Origin: Microlunatus sp035634295
GTDB lineage: Bacteria; Actinomycetota; Actinomycetes; Propionibacteriales; Propionibacteriaceae
Direction of reading: 5' to 3'
DNA length: 64,000 nt
NCBI GenBank assembly: GCA_035634295.1
Contig: DASQDG010000075.1
Coordinates: 1 to 64,000, forward strand
A program made the translations under genes and the position numbers. Shown here in pieces: positions 25,913 through 34,762 of the stretch. The notes below the pieces were generated by a model. The model did no database searches. It was not told the origin of the DNA and saw only the letters and a list, made by a program, of their open reading frames with translations. Within the stretch, counting starts at the first letter, position 1. Each line of letters opens with the position of its first letter.

Positions 25913-26757
25913 CCGAAGCCCCTGCTCGCCCGACGCCGACGGCAGCGCCCTCGGATCCGGTTGCCGACAACGTGCTTTACGCCGACCACATCACCATCCG
26001 CTTCGGCGGGCTGGTGGCGGTCAACGATGTCTCCTTTGCCATCCCGCACAAAGCCGTGGTCAGCCTGATCGGGCCGAACGGTGCCGGCAAGACCACGTTT
26101 TTCAATGTGCTCACCGGGCTGTACGAGGCGAGCGAGGGCAACGTGTACCTCAGCGGCGTCGACGTGACCACGGTCAAGCCGCACAAGCGTGCGACCATGG
26201 GGATGGCTAGGACCTTCCAGAACATCCGCCTCTTCAACCTGATGACGGCTGAGGAGAACGTGATGGTGGCGATGCACTCCCACCTCCGGGCTGGGGTGCT
26301 GTCGACGGTGTTCCGGACGCCGCGTCAGAAGCGCGAGGAGCGAGAAGCCCGAGACGTCGCCCGTGAGCTGCTGAACTACGTCGGCATCGGCAAGAGCGAG
26401 GGTGAGCTGGCACGCAACCTCTCCTACGGTGACCAACGCCGCCTTGAGATCGCCCGTGCTATGGCGCTCAAACCCAAGGTGTTGCTGCTCGACGAGCCCA
26501 CGGCGGGGATGAACCCGCAGGAGTCGGCGCAGTTCAACGAGTTCGTCTACCGCGTACGCGACGAGCGCGATGTCTCGGTGCTGCTGATCGAGCACGACAT
26601 GAGCGTCATCATGAAGATCAGCGAGCGGATCACCGTGCTCGACCGGGGCAGCCTCATTGCCGAGGGAACACCGGACGACATCCGCAACAACGAGACCGTG
26701 ATCGAGGCCTACCTCGGCAAGACCGGCGCGCGCGAGGGCAAGAGGAAGAGACCATGA
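25909..26757 (+). CDS. livG: Branched-chain amino-acid ABC transporter ATP-binding protein LivG
   Basis: A 282-residue ATPase. Walker A GPNGAGKTTFF lies near 56-66, Q-loop MARTFQNIRLF near 101, signature LSYGDQRRLEIARAMA near 171 (variant of LSGGQ), Walker B VLLLDEPTAGMNP near 190, and the H-loop LIEHDMSVI near 225. The MNPQES sequence after Walker B is typical of LivG. GTG start overlaps the livM stop; its own stop overlaps livF, so translation is coupled. Residues 1-20 are Pro/Ala-rich. Confidence 0.95.
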   Translation: MTEAPARPTPTAAPSDPVADNVLYADHITIRFGGLVAVNDVSFAIPHKAVVSLIGPNGAGKTTFFNVLTGLYEASEGNVYLSGVDVTTVKPHKRATMGMARTFQNIRLFNLMTAEENVMVAMHSHLRAGVLSTVFRTPRQKREEREARDVARELLNYVGIGKSEGELARNLSYGDQRRLEIARAMALKPKVLLLDEPTAGMNPQESAQFNEFVYRVRDERDVSVLLIEHDMSVIMKISERITVLDRGSLIAEGTPDDIRNNETVIEAYLGKTGAREGKRKRP

Positions 26758-27521
26758 CCATCGACGTCAGCACTGAGCCTGGCGCAAGACCACGTGGGGA
26801 AGGCCAGGAGGTCATCCTCGAGCTCCGCGACCTCAACGTGAGCTACGGCAACATCGCGGCGGTCAAGAGCCTGTCGATGACCGTGTACGCCGGCGAGATC
26901 GTCACCTTGATCGGCTCCAACGGCGCCGGCAAGTCGACCACACTGAGGACGATCTCAGGGCTGCTCAGGCCGCGATCGGGCGAGGTGCTCTTCAAGGGCG
27001 GCAAGATCAACGGCATCCCCGGGCACGACGTCGTCAAGCTGGGGATCTGCCAGTCGCCGGAGGGCCGCAAGATCTTCCAGCGGATGACCGTCTCGGAGAA
27101 CCTCGACCTGGGCGCGTACACCCGCAAGGACTCCGCAGGCATCGCCAAGGACCGCGAGCGAGTGCTCGAGCTCTTCCCTCGGCTTCGCGAGCGGATCGAC
27201 CAGAAGGCTGGCACGATGTCTGGCGGCGAGCAGCAGATGTTGGCTGTGGCCCGGGCCCTGCTCGGCAATCCCAGCCTGCTGCTGCTCGACGAGCCGTCCA
27301 TGGGCCTGGCACCGGTGCTGGTGGACCTCATCTTCGAGACCATCGAGCAGATCCGCGAGCAGGGTACGACTGTGCTGCTGGTGGAGCAGAATGCGCTCGC
27401 CGCTCTGGAGATCGCCGACTATGCCTATGTGCTCGAATCCGGTCGGCTGAACCTGCAAGGTCCCGCCAGCGACCTGCTCAACGACGACTCTGTGGCCTCG
27501 GCTTACCTCGGCGGGCACTGA
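26754..27521 (+). CDS. livF: Branched-chain amino-acid ABC transporter ATP-binding protein LivF
   Basis: A 255-residue ATPase, shorter than LivG. Walker A GSNGAGKSTTLR near 59-70, QSPEGRKIFQRMTVSENL as the LivF-type Q-loop region, signature MSGGEQQMLAVARALL near 157-172, Walker B LLLLDEPSMGLAP, and VEQNALAALEIADYAYVLE as the H-loop region where Gln replaces the His of LivG (LVEQN), a family trait of LivF. It is the last gene of the operon; an inverted repeat follows. Confidence 0.95.
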   Translation: MTIDVSTEPGARPRGEGQEVILELRDLNVSYGNIAAVKSLSMTVYAGEIVTLIGSNGAGKSTTLRTISGLLRPRSGEVLFKGGKINGIPGHDVVKLGICQSPEGRKIFQRMTVSENLDLGAYTRKDSAGIAKDRERVLELFPRLRERIDQKAGTMSGGEQQMLAVARALLGNPSLLLLDEPSMGLAPVLVDLIFETIEQIREQGTTVLLVEQNALAALEIADYAYVLESGRLNLQGPASDLLNDDSVASAYLGGH

Positions 27522-27537
27522 CCAGGGCCGTCGGGGC

Positions 27538-27586
27538 GCCAGGCGTCATGATCAGTCCCTTCGACGGGAGAGGTCGCGCGCCTGGC
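27538..27586. terminator. Possible terminator between livF and the ANTAR regulator
   Basis: GCCAGGCG (27538-27545) pairs with CGCCTGGC (27579-27586), with a small inner stem CCC/GGG. It lies between the convergent ends of two genes. The long loop and absence of a U tract keep confidence modest. Confidence 0.4.
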
Positions 27587-27593
27587 TTGCCCG

Positions 27594-28217
27594 TCAGGAC
27601 TTCTTCTTGCCCGCCGAGCCGTGCTCGATGACGCCCTCGGCCACCTCGCGCATGGACTTGCGCAGGTCCATGGCCGTCTTCTGGATCCACCGGAAGGCCT
27701 CCGGCTCGGTAAGCCCGAGGCCGGCCTGCAGCAGACCCTTGGCCCGGTCCACTGCCTTGCGTGACTCAAGCCGCTCGGTCAGGTCACTGACCTCGGCCTC
27801 GACCGCCTGGATCTCGGCGAACCGGCCGATGGCGATCTCGATCGCCGGAATCAGGTCCGCCTTGCCGAAGGGCTTCACCACGTACGCCATGGCACCCGCC
27901 TGCCGGGCCCGGTCGACCAGCTCACGCTGAGAGAAGGCAGTCAGCATCACGACCGGAGCGACGCGCTTAGAGGCGATCTGCTCAGCAGCGGTGATGCCGT
28001 CCATCTTCGGCATTTTCACGTCCATCACGACGAGGTCCGGCCGGAGCTCGAGGGTCAACGCAACCGCAGCCTCCCCGTCGCCTGCCTCCCCGACCACCGA
28101 GTAGCCCTCCTCGGTCAGCATCTCCACCAGATCGAGGCGGATGAGCACCTCGTCCTCGGCCACCACCACGCGCGTGGTGCCACTGGCGTCCCCGGTTTCA
28201 GTCTCTGCGATAGTCAC
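27594..28217 (-). CDS. pdtaR: ANTAR-domain response regulator (PdtaR-like)
   Basis: A 207-residue two-domain regulator. The receiver domain (about 15-130) has EDE at 21-23, phospho-acceptor Asp near 66 in VVMDVKMP, Thr in MLTAF near 93 and Lys near 115 in VVKPFG. The ANTAR RNA-binding domain (about 140-195) has AVDRAKGLLQAGLGLTEPEA and AFRWIQKTAMDLRKSMREVA. In mycobacteria PdtaR is activated by the PdtaS histidine kinase and binds paired hairpins in target mRNAs to prevent termination. No cognate kinase is in this window. A Lys-rich C-terminus (GKKKS) follows the ANTAR fold. Confidence 0.93.
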   Translation of the reverse strand: MTIAETETGDASGTTRVVVAEDEVLIRLDLVEMLTEEGYSVVGEAGDGEAAVALTLELRPDLVVMDVKMPKMDGITAAEQIASKRVAPVVMLTAFSQRELVDRARQAGAMAYVVKPFGKADLIPAIEIAIGRFAEIQAVEAEVSDLTERLESRKAVDRAKGLLQAGLGLTEPEAFRWIQKTAMDLRKSMREVAEGVIEHGSAGKKKS

Positions 28218-28362
28218 GCTGCCACCTTAGCGACGTTGCGTTACGGCCAGTGATGCCCCGATGCCGGGGTGCGTACCTTGTGGCAGAATTGTCCGGGCTC
28301 GGCGGCCCCCAGCGCTGTCAGTGGTGGGAATGTGCTCGGTCGCCCACCGGAAAGGTCGCCCA

Positions 28363-28446
28363 GCCGGGGTGGCGGAATGGTATACGCGGACGGCTCAAAC
28401 CCGTCTGTCCCAAAAGGACATAGGGGTTCGACTCCCCTTCCCGGCA
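28363..28446 (+). tRNA. tRNA-Leu (anticodon CAA)
   Basis: GCCGGGG acceptor (28363-28369) pairs with TCCCGGC plus discriminator A at 28446. The D arm is GCG-GAATGGTATA-CGC, the anticodon loop CTCAAAC carries CAA, the long variable arm TGTCC-CAAAA-GGACA marks a class II tRNA, and the T loop is TTCGACT. CCA is not encoded. It sits between the ANTAR regulator and the ABC ATPase. Confidence 0.95.
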
Positions 28447-28453
28447 CTGACCC

Positions 28454-30073
28454 TCACCCTCCGAAGCCGTCAGCCTCAGCTGCGCCGAGTGCGACCCGAG
28501 CTGTGGCCACCTCGATGAGCCGGGCATCGTGGGTGGCGACGAGCACGGCTCGACCGGCGGCTGCCTCTTCTCTGAGCACCCGAACCACCTGCAGCGCGGA
28601 GCCCTCATCCTGCTGCGACGTCGGCTCGTCCAGCACCATCAGCGGCGCTCTGGAGACGACGGCGCGTCCGACCGCCGCTCGCTGGCGCTCTCCACCCGAC
28701 AGCTGGTGCACGGCCCGATCGAGCAGTGGGGACAGGCCCAGTCGGTCGGCCACCTCAGCGACATCGGCGGCCGCGACGCCGACGGTGACCGGTTCCGCAG
28801 CGCTCCGGAGAGCGAGTGTCAGCTCGAGGTTTTCCCGCACGGTCAAGGCCTCCACCAGACTCGGCCGCTGCGGGGCCACGGCCAGCCACGCCCGACGCAG
28901 CTCCGCACGAGTGCTGCGGTCGAGCTGACGCCCATCCCTACCGCCCACGTGCACCCGGCCGGACATCGGGTCGACCAGCCCGGCGGCAACGGACAGCAGG
29001 GTCGACTTTCCGGTGCCGGAGGCGCCGGTGACCACGACCACGTCGTGGGGTCCCAGGTGCAGGGTGAGCCCCGCGATCACCGCCCGACGGCCGTACCCGG
29101 CCGTCAGATCGGCGATGGCCAAATAGGACCCGACCGCCGGCGGCGCCGACCACCGCCGACCCGTCGTGGCTGCGAAGGGTTTCCCCCAAGCTACCTGCTC
29201 GCTGGGTTGTGCCCCCCGCCCTGCCGAGCGGCCTCGAGAACCGGGCCGCAGCAGCAGCCCGTCGGCCTGACGAGTCGCCACCAGGCCGCCCCGACGGGGG
29301 AGCTCCGGCAGCAGTTCGGCCGGCACCCGGATCCAGCCGCGGCTGTCCGGCACCTGCTCCTCGGCTGCCGTCCCCGATGTCCACTGTTCGGCGACCCGGC
29401 CGTCGCGGATGCGGACGGCCCGGTCGGCAAAAGCGTCGGAGCGGGGGTCGTGACTGACCAGAATGACGCTCGTGCCTTGGCCGGCGATCGCGGTCAGCAG
29501 GTCGTACACCCCGCGCGCCGAGTGCTCGTCGAGCTCTCCGGTCGGCTCGTCAGCTAGCACGAGTCGAGGTCGGTGTATGACCGCCGCCGCGATCGCCACC
29601 CGCTGCGCCTCTCCCCCGGACAACCCCGCCACCCGCCGGTCCGCGAGCTCGGCCAACCCGAGCTCGACCAGTATGGCGGCTGCTTGGCGCCGCGCCCGGG
29701 CCGAGGACAAGCCTGACAGCCTCAGCTGCAGGGCGACGTTGTCCTGGACGGCCTGCTCGGCCAACAGGCTGCGCAGCGGGTGTTGGTCGATGAAGCCGAC
29801 GTGAGCTGCCCGCCAGCGGCGGCGCTGCGCCACCCCCAGCTCCTGCAGCGCCGTGCCGCCGACCTGAACGCGACCGGCCACGACCGCCTGCTCACCCGTG
29901 ATCACGCGCAGCAGCGTGGACTTGCCGGAGCCGTTGGGGCCCTGCACCAGCAGCCGCTCGCCGGGGTCGACCGAAAGGTCGGCCCCGCGCAGGGCCATCA
30001 CGGTGCCCGCTGGGCTGGGAAAGGCCACGAAGGCGTCCTCGACTCGCACAATCGCCTCGTCGCGCGACGTCAT
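28454..30073 (-). CDS. Double ATP-binding subunit of an FtsX/MacB-type ABC exporter
   Basis: A 539-residue protein with two complete LolD-like ATPase domains in one chain. Domain 1 (about 8-230): Walker A GPNGSGKST, signature LSGGEAQRVAIAAAVI, Walker B LVLADEPTGELDEHSARG, H-loop VILVSHDP. Domain 2 (about 315-530): Walker A GASGTGKSTLL, signature LSGGERQRAAVGRAVV, Walker B LMVLDEPTSQQDEG, H-loop VLVATHDARL. The fusion replaces the usual ATPase homodimer. ATG overlaps the stop of the large permease gene by four bases, so the two form one exporter. The linker (230-315) is rich in Gly, Arg and Pro. Substrate unknown; roles in lipoprotein or peptide handling are possible. Confidence 0.9.
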   Translation of the reverse strand: MTSRDEAIVRVEDAFVAFPSPAGTVMALRGADLSVDPGERLLVQGPNGSGKSTLLRVITGEQAVVAGRVQVGGTALQELGVAQRRRWRAAHVGFIDQHPLRSLLAEQAVQDNVALQLRLSGLSSARARRQAAAILVELGLAELADRRVAGLSGGEAQRVAIAAAVIHRPRLVLADEPTGELDEHSARGVYDLLTAIAGQGTSVILVSHDPRSDAFADRAVRIRDGRVAEQWTSGTAAEEQVPDSRGWIRVPAELLPELPRRGGLVATRQADGLLLRPGSRGRSAGRGAQPSEQVAWGKPFAATTGRRWSAPPAVGSYLAIADLTAGYGRRAVIAGLTLHLGPHDVVVVTGASGTGKSTLLSVAAGLVDPMSGRVHVGGRDGRQLDRSTRAELRRAWLAVAPQRPSLVEALTVRENLELTLALRSAAEPVTVGVAAADVAEVADRLGLSPLLDRAVHQLSGGERQRAAVGRAVVSRAPLMVLDEPTSQQDEGSALQVVRVLREEAAAGRAVLVATHDARLIEVATARVALGAAEADGFGG

Positions 30074-33000
30074 CGCAGGTCAACCTCCGGCGGTTGGGGT
30101 TGGGACTCGCGGAAGGCCGAACCGGAGGCCAAGACACACGCGAGCAGCCCCCCGAGCGTCGCGGCCGCGGCCACGGCGACGGTCGGCCAGGCTGCCACCA
30201 CCAATCGCAACGGCGGCGTCACCGAGGTCCCACCCGGCCCGGTAGTCAGCAGCCGGGTCGCCAACCCGGCCAGCGCCAGCCCGCCGGCAACGCCGATCGG
30301 CACGCCGACCGCGAGAGTGGACAGCGAGCGAGCCCGCAGCACGGCTCGCAGAGTCCTGGGAGGCACCCCGTCCAGCTCCATCGCGAAGAAGTCCGCGGCT
30401 GATCCCTCGAGATCGCTGCGGACCGCAGTCGCCACGCTGACCATGGCCAGCAGCAGCGCCACCATCCCAGCGCCGACCAGCAAGGTCAGCGAGCGTGTTG
30501 TCACCGGATCAGTTCTGATGGCGCGCTCGATGTCGGTCCGATAGGTCAATGCGGCGGTCGAGGCCGACGACGACGCCAGCACCTTGCGCACCGCATCCTT
30601 CGAGGCTCCAGGCGCAGCGATCCAGACTTGGCTGACGGCCGCAGTCCCCGGAGCAGAGCGGTCCAGCAGCGACACCACCTCCGCCTGGTCAGCGAGCAGG
30701 AATGCTCGACCCAGCGTCGGCATCCGAGGCAGCACGGCGACCACCCGGGCCGGCACGGTGCGACCGTTGACGGTGATGCCGAAAGCACCGGCCGAGCCGG
30801 CGCGGGCTGCGGTGTCGGGGTCGACGGCCACCCGCAGTGGCTCGCGAAGAGAGGCCGAGGCGGTGCCGGGCGCTAGCACCACGCGGGTGTCGCCGATACG
30901 GAACTCGACGGCGACGGTCGTCGAGTCGGCGGCCCTGACCTTGGCCTGGTCGCTGCCCCAGTCGGTCCAGGACCAACCAACCGGTCGACCGTCTGCCTTG
31001 ACCTCACCGAGCCGCAGCCGACCGGCGGCCAGAGCCCGGTCGGTGCTGCCTTCGCCCACGCCGTGCTGGCGGCGGTCCAGGTGGCTCTCCGACTCGTTGA
31101 ACTCCACGGCGCGGACGGTGTACGCCGAATCGGCGGCGCTGCCAGGGAGGGCGCGCAGATCGGCCGACAGCACCGGCCCGTTGCCGGACAGCGCCAGCCT
31201 CTTCTCGCGCCCCTCTGGCGTGCTCAGCCACAGCGACACCGTGACCGCATCGGTGACGCCCGCCACCTGGACACTGACCCGCCCGGTACCCGCCGGCAGG
31301 GTTGGGGCAGAGTGGTCCATCGGGCGGTTAACCCGCAGGCGCGCCGCCAGGTCCGCGGCGGTGACGTCAGCCCCGGTGACGGCGGCGAACTCGTGCATCT
31401 GGGACAGCACCTCAGTGCCGATGCCGGTCAGCGGAAGCGACGTCGCCAGCGTCGACCCGGCGAAGGCGGTCACCGAGGAGCTGACGATCGGGTGAATGGC
31501 CACCCCCGGCCCCGCCGCCATGATCTTGGGCGCGTCCAGCACATCCAGCGGCACCGCCACCTGCGAACTGGGCCCGACCCGGACGTCCAGTGGCACCTGA
31601 TCGGCGGCCTGGTCCACCGCCGATTGGAGCAGACTGGCCCGGTACGATCCGGCGAAGACCAGTGAGCACAGAGCGGCAGCCAGGAACCCGGCCGTCACCA
31701 TGGGCAGCAGTGGACGCCGCCGACCGGCGAGCACCGCCAGCCGCAACACCACTGTGGTGAGGTCCGGTCGCGGTGGCAGCCGGCGCAGCCGAGAGGACAG
31801 CAGCAGCGGACTCCACAGCCGTGCAGCGAGCAGCCCGGTCGCGACAGACACCAGCACCACGATGCTTGGTGCGAAGGGACCTGCAGCAGCCCCCGAGGTG
31901 CCGATGGCCAGCAGTGTGGTCATGGCGACCATTGCGACCAGGACGGCGTCCGCCGCTTGTCGGACGCCCCGGCCCGCACCGGGCGGCCAGTGCGCCACCA
32001 GAACGGCGATCAGCACGGCTGCCACCGTTAGCCCCGCAAGCGTCGGCCAGGACGAGCCCGCCGCGGCCAATGCTGACGCAGCCGGATGCTCGACCAGGGA
32101 GCGCAGCCGCTGATAGAGCACCACAGTCGCGACGGCGACCCCGAGCACCACGCCCAGCGACGCCGCCAGCAGGGGCTGCACGGCGGTCGTTACCAAGAGC
32201 TGCCCCCCGGACGCTCCCCGCCGGCTCAGCACCCGTGCCGTGAGCTGCTGTCGCCGGCGCATGGCGGCTGCCACCAGGACGCAGAAACCGAGCTGCAATG
32301 CGCCGGCTCCCGCTCCCAGCACAGCGAACCGGTCGGCGGAGGCGTCGGCCCGAGCACCTGCCCCCGTGATCTCGTCCACCGGCCAGTAGACGATCAGCGG
32401 CCCCGAGACGGCGTTCACAGTGGCGGCCACGTCCGCCAGGGCCCGGGTGAAGCCCGACACCCCTGCCGCGGCGATGGCGCCGCCGTCCAGGGTGCCGTAC
32501 CAGGCGGTGTTGCGGCCGAAGAGCGTCAGGGACCTCAGCTGACTCATGGTCTGGGGATCAGCTCCCAACAGCATTGGCAGCCCGGGCGGCACCAGTCGAG
32601 TGCCGACCAGCCGCTGGTCGGTCAGCTCGGCGCGACCGGTGACCACCAGACCAAGTAACCGAGCCTCCCGCTGAAGCGCGGGCAGGTCAGGCGCCACCGC
32701 GCTGAGCGGAGACTGCACCACCAGCACCTCGCAGGCACTGGGCCGGCAGCTGCGCGGCAGCCGGCCGGAAGTCACCCGCACGTCGTCACCGAGTGCGTCG
32801 ACGGCTCCCACAGTGACGTCGGTGCCTGCCAGGGCCACCGGCCGGAAGGTGAGCGTGTGCTGCACTGACGTAAGTCCGGAGGCACCCAGACCGGCCCGTA
32901 CGGACGCGTCCACCTCGCCCAGGGCGGTGCCGCGGAGATCACGCGAGGTGACGGCGAGCACGGCTCGCTGTGTGGAGGGGAGAGCGTCGACTGCTCCACG

Positions 33001-33156
33001 GATGGCCGCAACGGACGCCTCGGTTCGCAGTCCGGAGGCGAACACCGGAAGAAAGGCCGCCAGGGCTACGCCCAACGACAGCAGCAGCCAGCCCCCGGGG
33101 CGATGGCGTACGGCGGCCCAGGCGAGGGCAAACGGTACGACGTCAAATCGAGGCAC
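30070..33156 (-). CDS. Large FtsX-family ABC permease
   Basis: A protein of about 1028 residues with one N-terminal membrane helix (near 24-45), a large extracytoplasmic domain (45-265), a cluster of membrane helices (265-500), a second extracytoplasmic region (500-880) and three C-terminal helices with the FtsX pattern (VGAGMVALLLAMVSVATAVRS, split VGAGMVALLLAMVS and VATAVRS; LSTLAVGVPIGVAGGLALAG). A fused two-FtsX permease matches the fused two-ATPase partner encoded downstream. GTG 33156 is chosen because GAGG lies six bases upstream; GTG 33189 is an alternative. Exported or membrane-extracted substrate unknown. Confidence 0.85.
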   Translation of the reverse strand: MPRFDVVPFALAWAAVRHRPGGWLLLSLGVALAAFLPVFASGLRTEASVAAIRGAVDALPSTQRAVLAVTSRDLRGTALGEVDASVRAGLGASGLTSVQHTLTFRPVALAGTDVTVGAVDALGDDVRVTSGRLPRSCRPSACEVLVVQSPLSAVAPDLPALQREARLLGLVVTGRAELTDQRLVGTRLVPPGLPMLLGADPQTMSQLRSLTLFGRNTAWYGTLDGGAIAAAGVSGFTRALADVAATVNAVSGPLIVYWPVDEITGAGARADASADRFAVLGAGAGALQLGFCVLVAAAMRRRQQLTARVLSRRGASGGQLLVTTAVQPLLAASLGVVLGVAVATVVLYQRLRSLVEHPAASALAAAGSSWPTLAGLTVAAVLIAVLVAHWPPGAGRGVRQAADAVLVAMVAMTTLLAIGTSGAAAGPFAPSIVVLVSVATGLLAARLWSPLLLSSRLRRLPPRPDLTTVVLRLAVLAGRRRPLLPMVTAGFLAAALCSLVFAGSYRASLLQSAVDQAADQVPLDVRVGPSSQVAVPLDVLDAPKIMAAGPGVAIHPIVSSSVTAFAGSTLATSLPLTGIGTEVLSQMHEFAAVTGADVTAADLAARLRVNRPMDHSAPTLPAGTGRVSVQVAGVTDAVTVSLWLSTPEGREKRLALSGNGPVLSADLRALPGSAADSAYTVRAVEFNESESHLDRRQHGVGEGSTDRALAAGRLRLGEVKADGRPVGWSWTDWGSDQAKVRAADSTTVAVEFRIGDTRVVLAPGTASASLREPLRVAVDPDTAARAGSAGAFGITVNGRTVPARVVAVLPRMPTLGRAFLLADQAEVVSLLDRSAPGTAAVSQVWIAAPGASKDAVRKVLASSSASTAALTYRTDIERAIRTDPVTTRSLTLLVGAGMVALLLAMVSVATAVRSDLEGSAADFFAMELDGVPPRTLRAVLRARSLSTLAVGVPIGVAGGLALAGLATRLLTTGPGGTSVTPPLRLVVAAWPTVAVAAAATLGGLLACVLASGSAFRESQPQPPEVDLR

Positions 33157-33288
33157 GGGTCGCCTCGTGGCCGCCCTCCGAGCCAGCACTGGATGGCGAA
33201 CCTTCGTGGCTCGGCCACGACGACTCGATCACCGGCAACACGCTCACCTCGACGCAGAAGGGCTGAGGTGGCCACGATAGACCCGAGG

Positions 33289-34704
33289 CTAGAGCGGCGC
33301 GCCGATCCGACGAACCCGAACCATGTTGGTGTGCCCGGCGATTCCGGGGGGCGACCCGGCCACGATGATCACGCGCTCACCCTCGGCGATCCGACCCGAG
33401 TCGGTCAGCGCCTTGTCCACCTGGCGAATCATGTCGTCGGTGTGGCTGACCATCGGCACCAGGAAGGTCTCCACGCCCCAGCTCAAGGTGAGCTCGGCCC
33501 GGGTCGACTCCACCGGCGTGAAGGCCAGCACCGGAATGGGCGAACGCAACCGCGACATCCTGCGGGCCGAGTCGCCGGAGTGCGTAAAGGCCACCAGGAA
33601 CTTAGCGTCGATGCGCGCTCCCACCTCCGCGGCCACCTTGGTCATGACCCCGCTGGTGGTGTGCGGGTCCCAGTCGATGTTCTGCATCTTGTCCAGACCG
33701 TGCAACTCGGTGTTGTTGACGATCCGGGCCATGGTCTCCACGGTGACGACCGGATAGTCGCCGACGCTCGTCTCCCCGGACAACATGACGGCGTCGGCGC
33801 CGTCCAGGATGGCGTTGGCCACGTCGGAGGCCTCCGCCCGGGTGGGCCGAGGCGCAGAGATCATCGACTCCAGCATCTGCGTAGCCACGATCACCGGCTT
33901 GGCCCACCGCCGGGCGGCGCTGACAATCTGCTTCTGCACCAACGGCACCTCCTCGAGCGGGAGCTCGACGCCCAGGTCGCCCCTGGCCACCATCACCGCG
34001 TCAAAGGCGTCGATGATCTCGTCGAGGTTCTGGATGGCCTGCGGCTTCTCGATCTTGGCGATAACCGGGACCCGGCGGCCGATCTCGTCCATGATCTGAT
34101 GCACGATCTCGATATCGGCGGCACTGCGGACGAACGACAGTGCGACCATGTCGACGCCTTGGCGAAGTGCCCAACGCAGGTCGTCGCAGTCCTTGTCGCT
34201 CATGGCTGGCACACTCACTGCGACACCTGGCAGGTTGATGCCCTTGTTATTGCTGACCGGACCGCCGACGACGACCTCAGTGATCACGTCGGAGCCGGTC
34301 ACCTCAGTGGCCTTGAGCATCAGCCGGCCGTCGTCGATCAAGATCAGGTCCCCCGGACGAACGTCGCCCGGAAGACCCTTGAAGGTGGTCGAGCAGCGCG
34401 AGCCGTCGCCCTGGATGTCGTCGACGGTGATGGTGAAGGTCTCTCCTGGCTCCAGCACCTCCTTGCCGTTGAGGAACCGGCCCAGCCGGATCTTCGGGCC
34501 CTGCAGGTCGGCAAGGATCCCCACCGGTCGTCCCGTGGCCGCCGCGGCGGCGCGGACGCTGTCGTAGCGCACCTCGTGGTCGACGTAATCGCCATGGCTC
34601 ATGTTGAGGCGGGCTACGTCCATCCCCGCGTTGACCAACTCGATGAGCCGTTCCGGCGCTGAGGATGCTGGGCCCAGCGTGCACACAATCTTCGCTCTTC
34701 GCAC
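33289..34704 (-). CDS. pyk: Pyruvate kinase
   Basis: A 471-residue enzyme converting phosphoenolpyruvate and ADP to pyruvate and ATP in glycolysis. RRAKIVCTLGPAS opens the barrel; NMSHGDY, GPKIRLGRF, PVIAKIEKPQAI with the catalytic Lys, VMVARGDLGVELP and MLESMI are family motifs; the C-terminal allosteric domain runs from about 345. Length fits the 470-residue norm. Start is GTG 34704; TAGTGT lies seven bases upstream and there is no Shine-Dalgarno, so the mRNA may be leaderless. It stands apart from rluD by 58 bases. Confidence 0.97.
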   Translation of the reverse strand: MRRAKIVCTLGPASSAPERLIELVNAGMDVARLNMSHGDYVDHEVRYDSVRAAAAATGRPVGILADLQGPKIRLGRFLNGKEVLEPGETFTITVDDIQGDGSRCSTTFKGLPGDVRPGDLILIDDGRLMLKATEVTGSDVITEVVVGGPVSNNKGINLPGVAVSVPAMSDKDCDDLRWALRQGVDMVALSFVRSAADIEIVHQIMDEIGRRVPVIAKIEKPQAIQNLDEIIDAFDAVMVARGDLGVELPLEEVPLVQKQIVSAARRWAKPVIVATQMLESMISAPRPTRAEASDVANAILDGADAVMLSGETSVGDYPVVTVETMARIVNNTELHGLDKMQNIDWDPHTTSGVMTKVAAEVGARIDAKFLVAFTHSGDSARRMSRLRSPIPVLAFTPVESTRAELTLSWGVETFLVPMVSHTDDMIRQVDKALTDSGRIAEGERVIIVAGSPPGIAGHTNMVRVRRIGAPL

Positions 34705-34762
34705 CTGGTCGACACTAGCGAATGTCGCTGTGGCCGCCCATACCAGCACCCGACTGGTGTTG

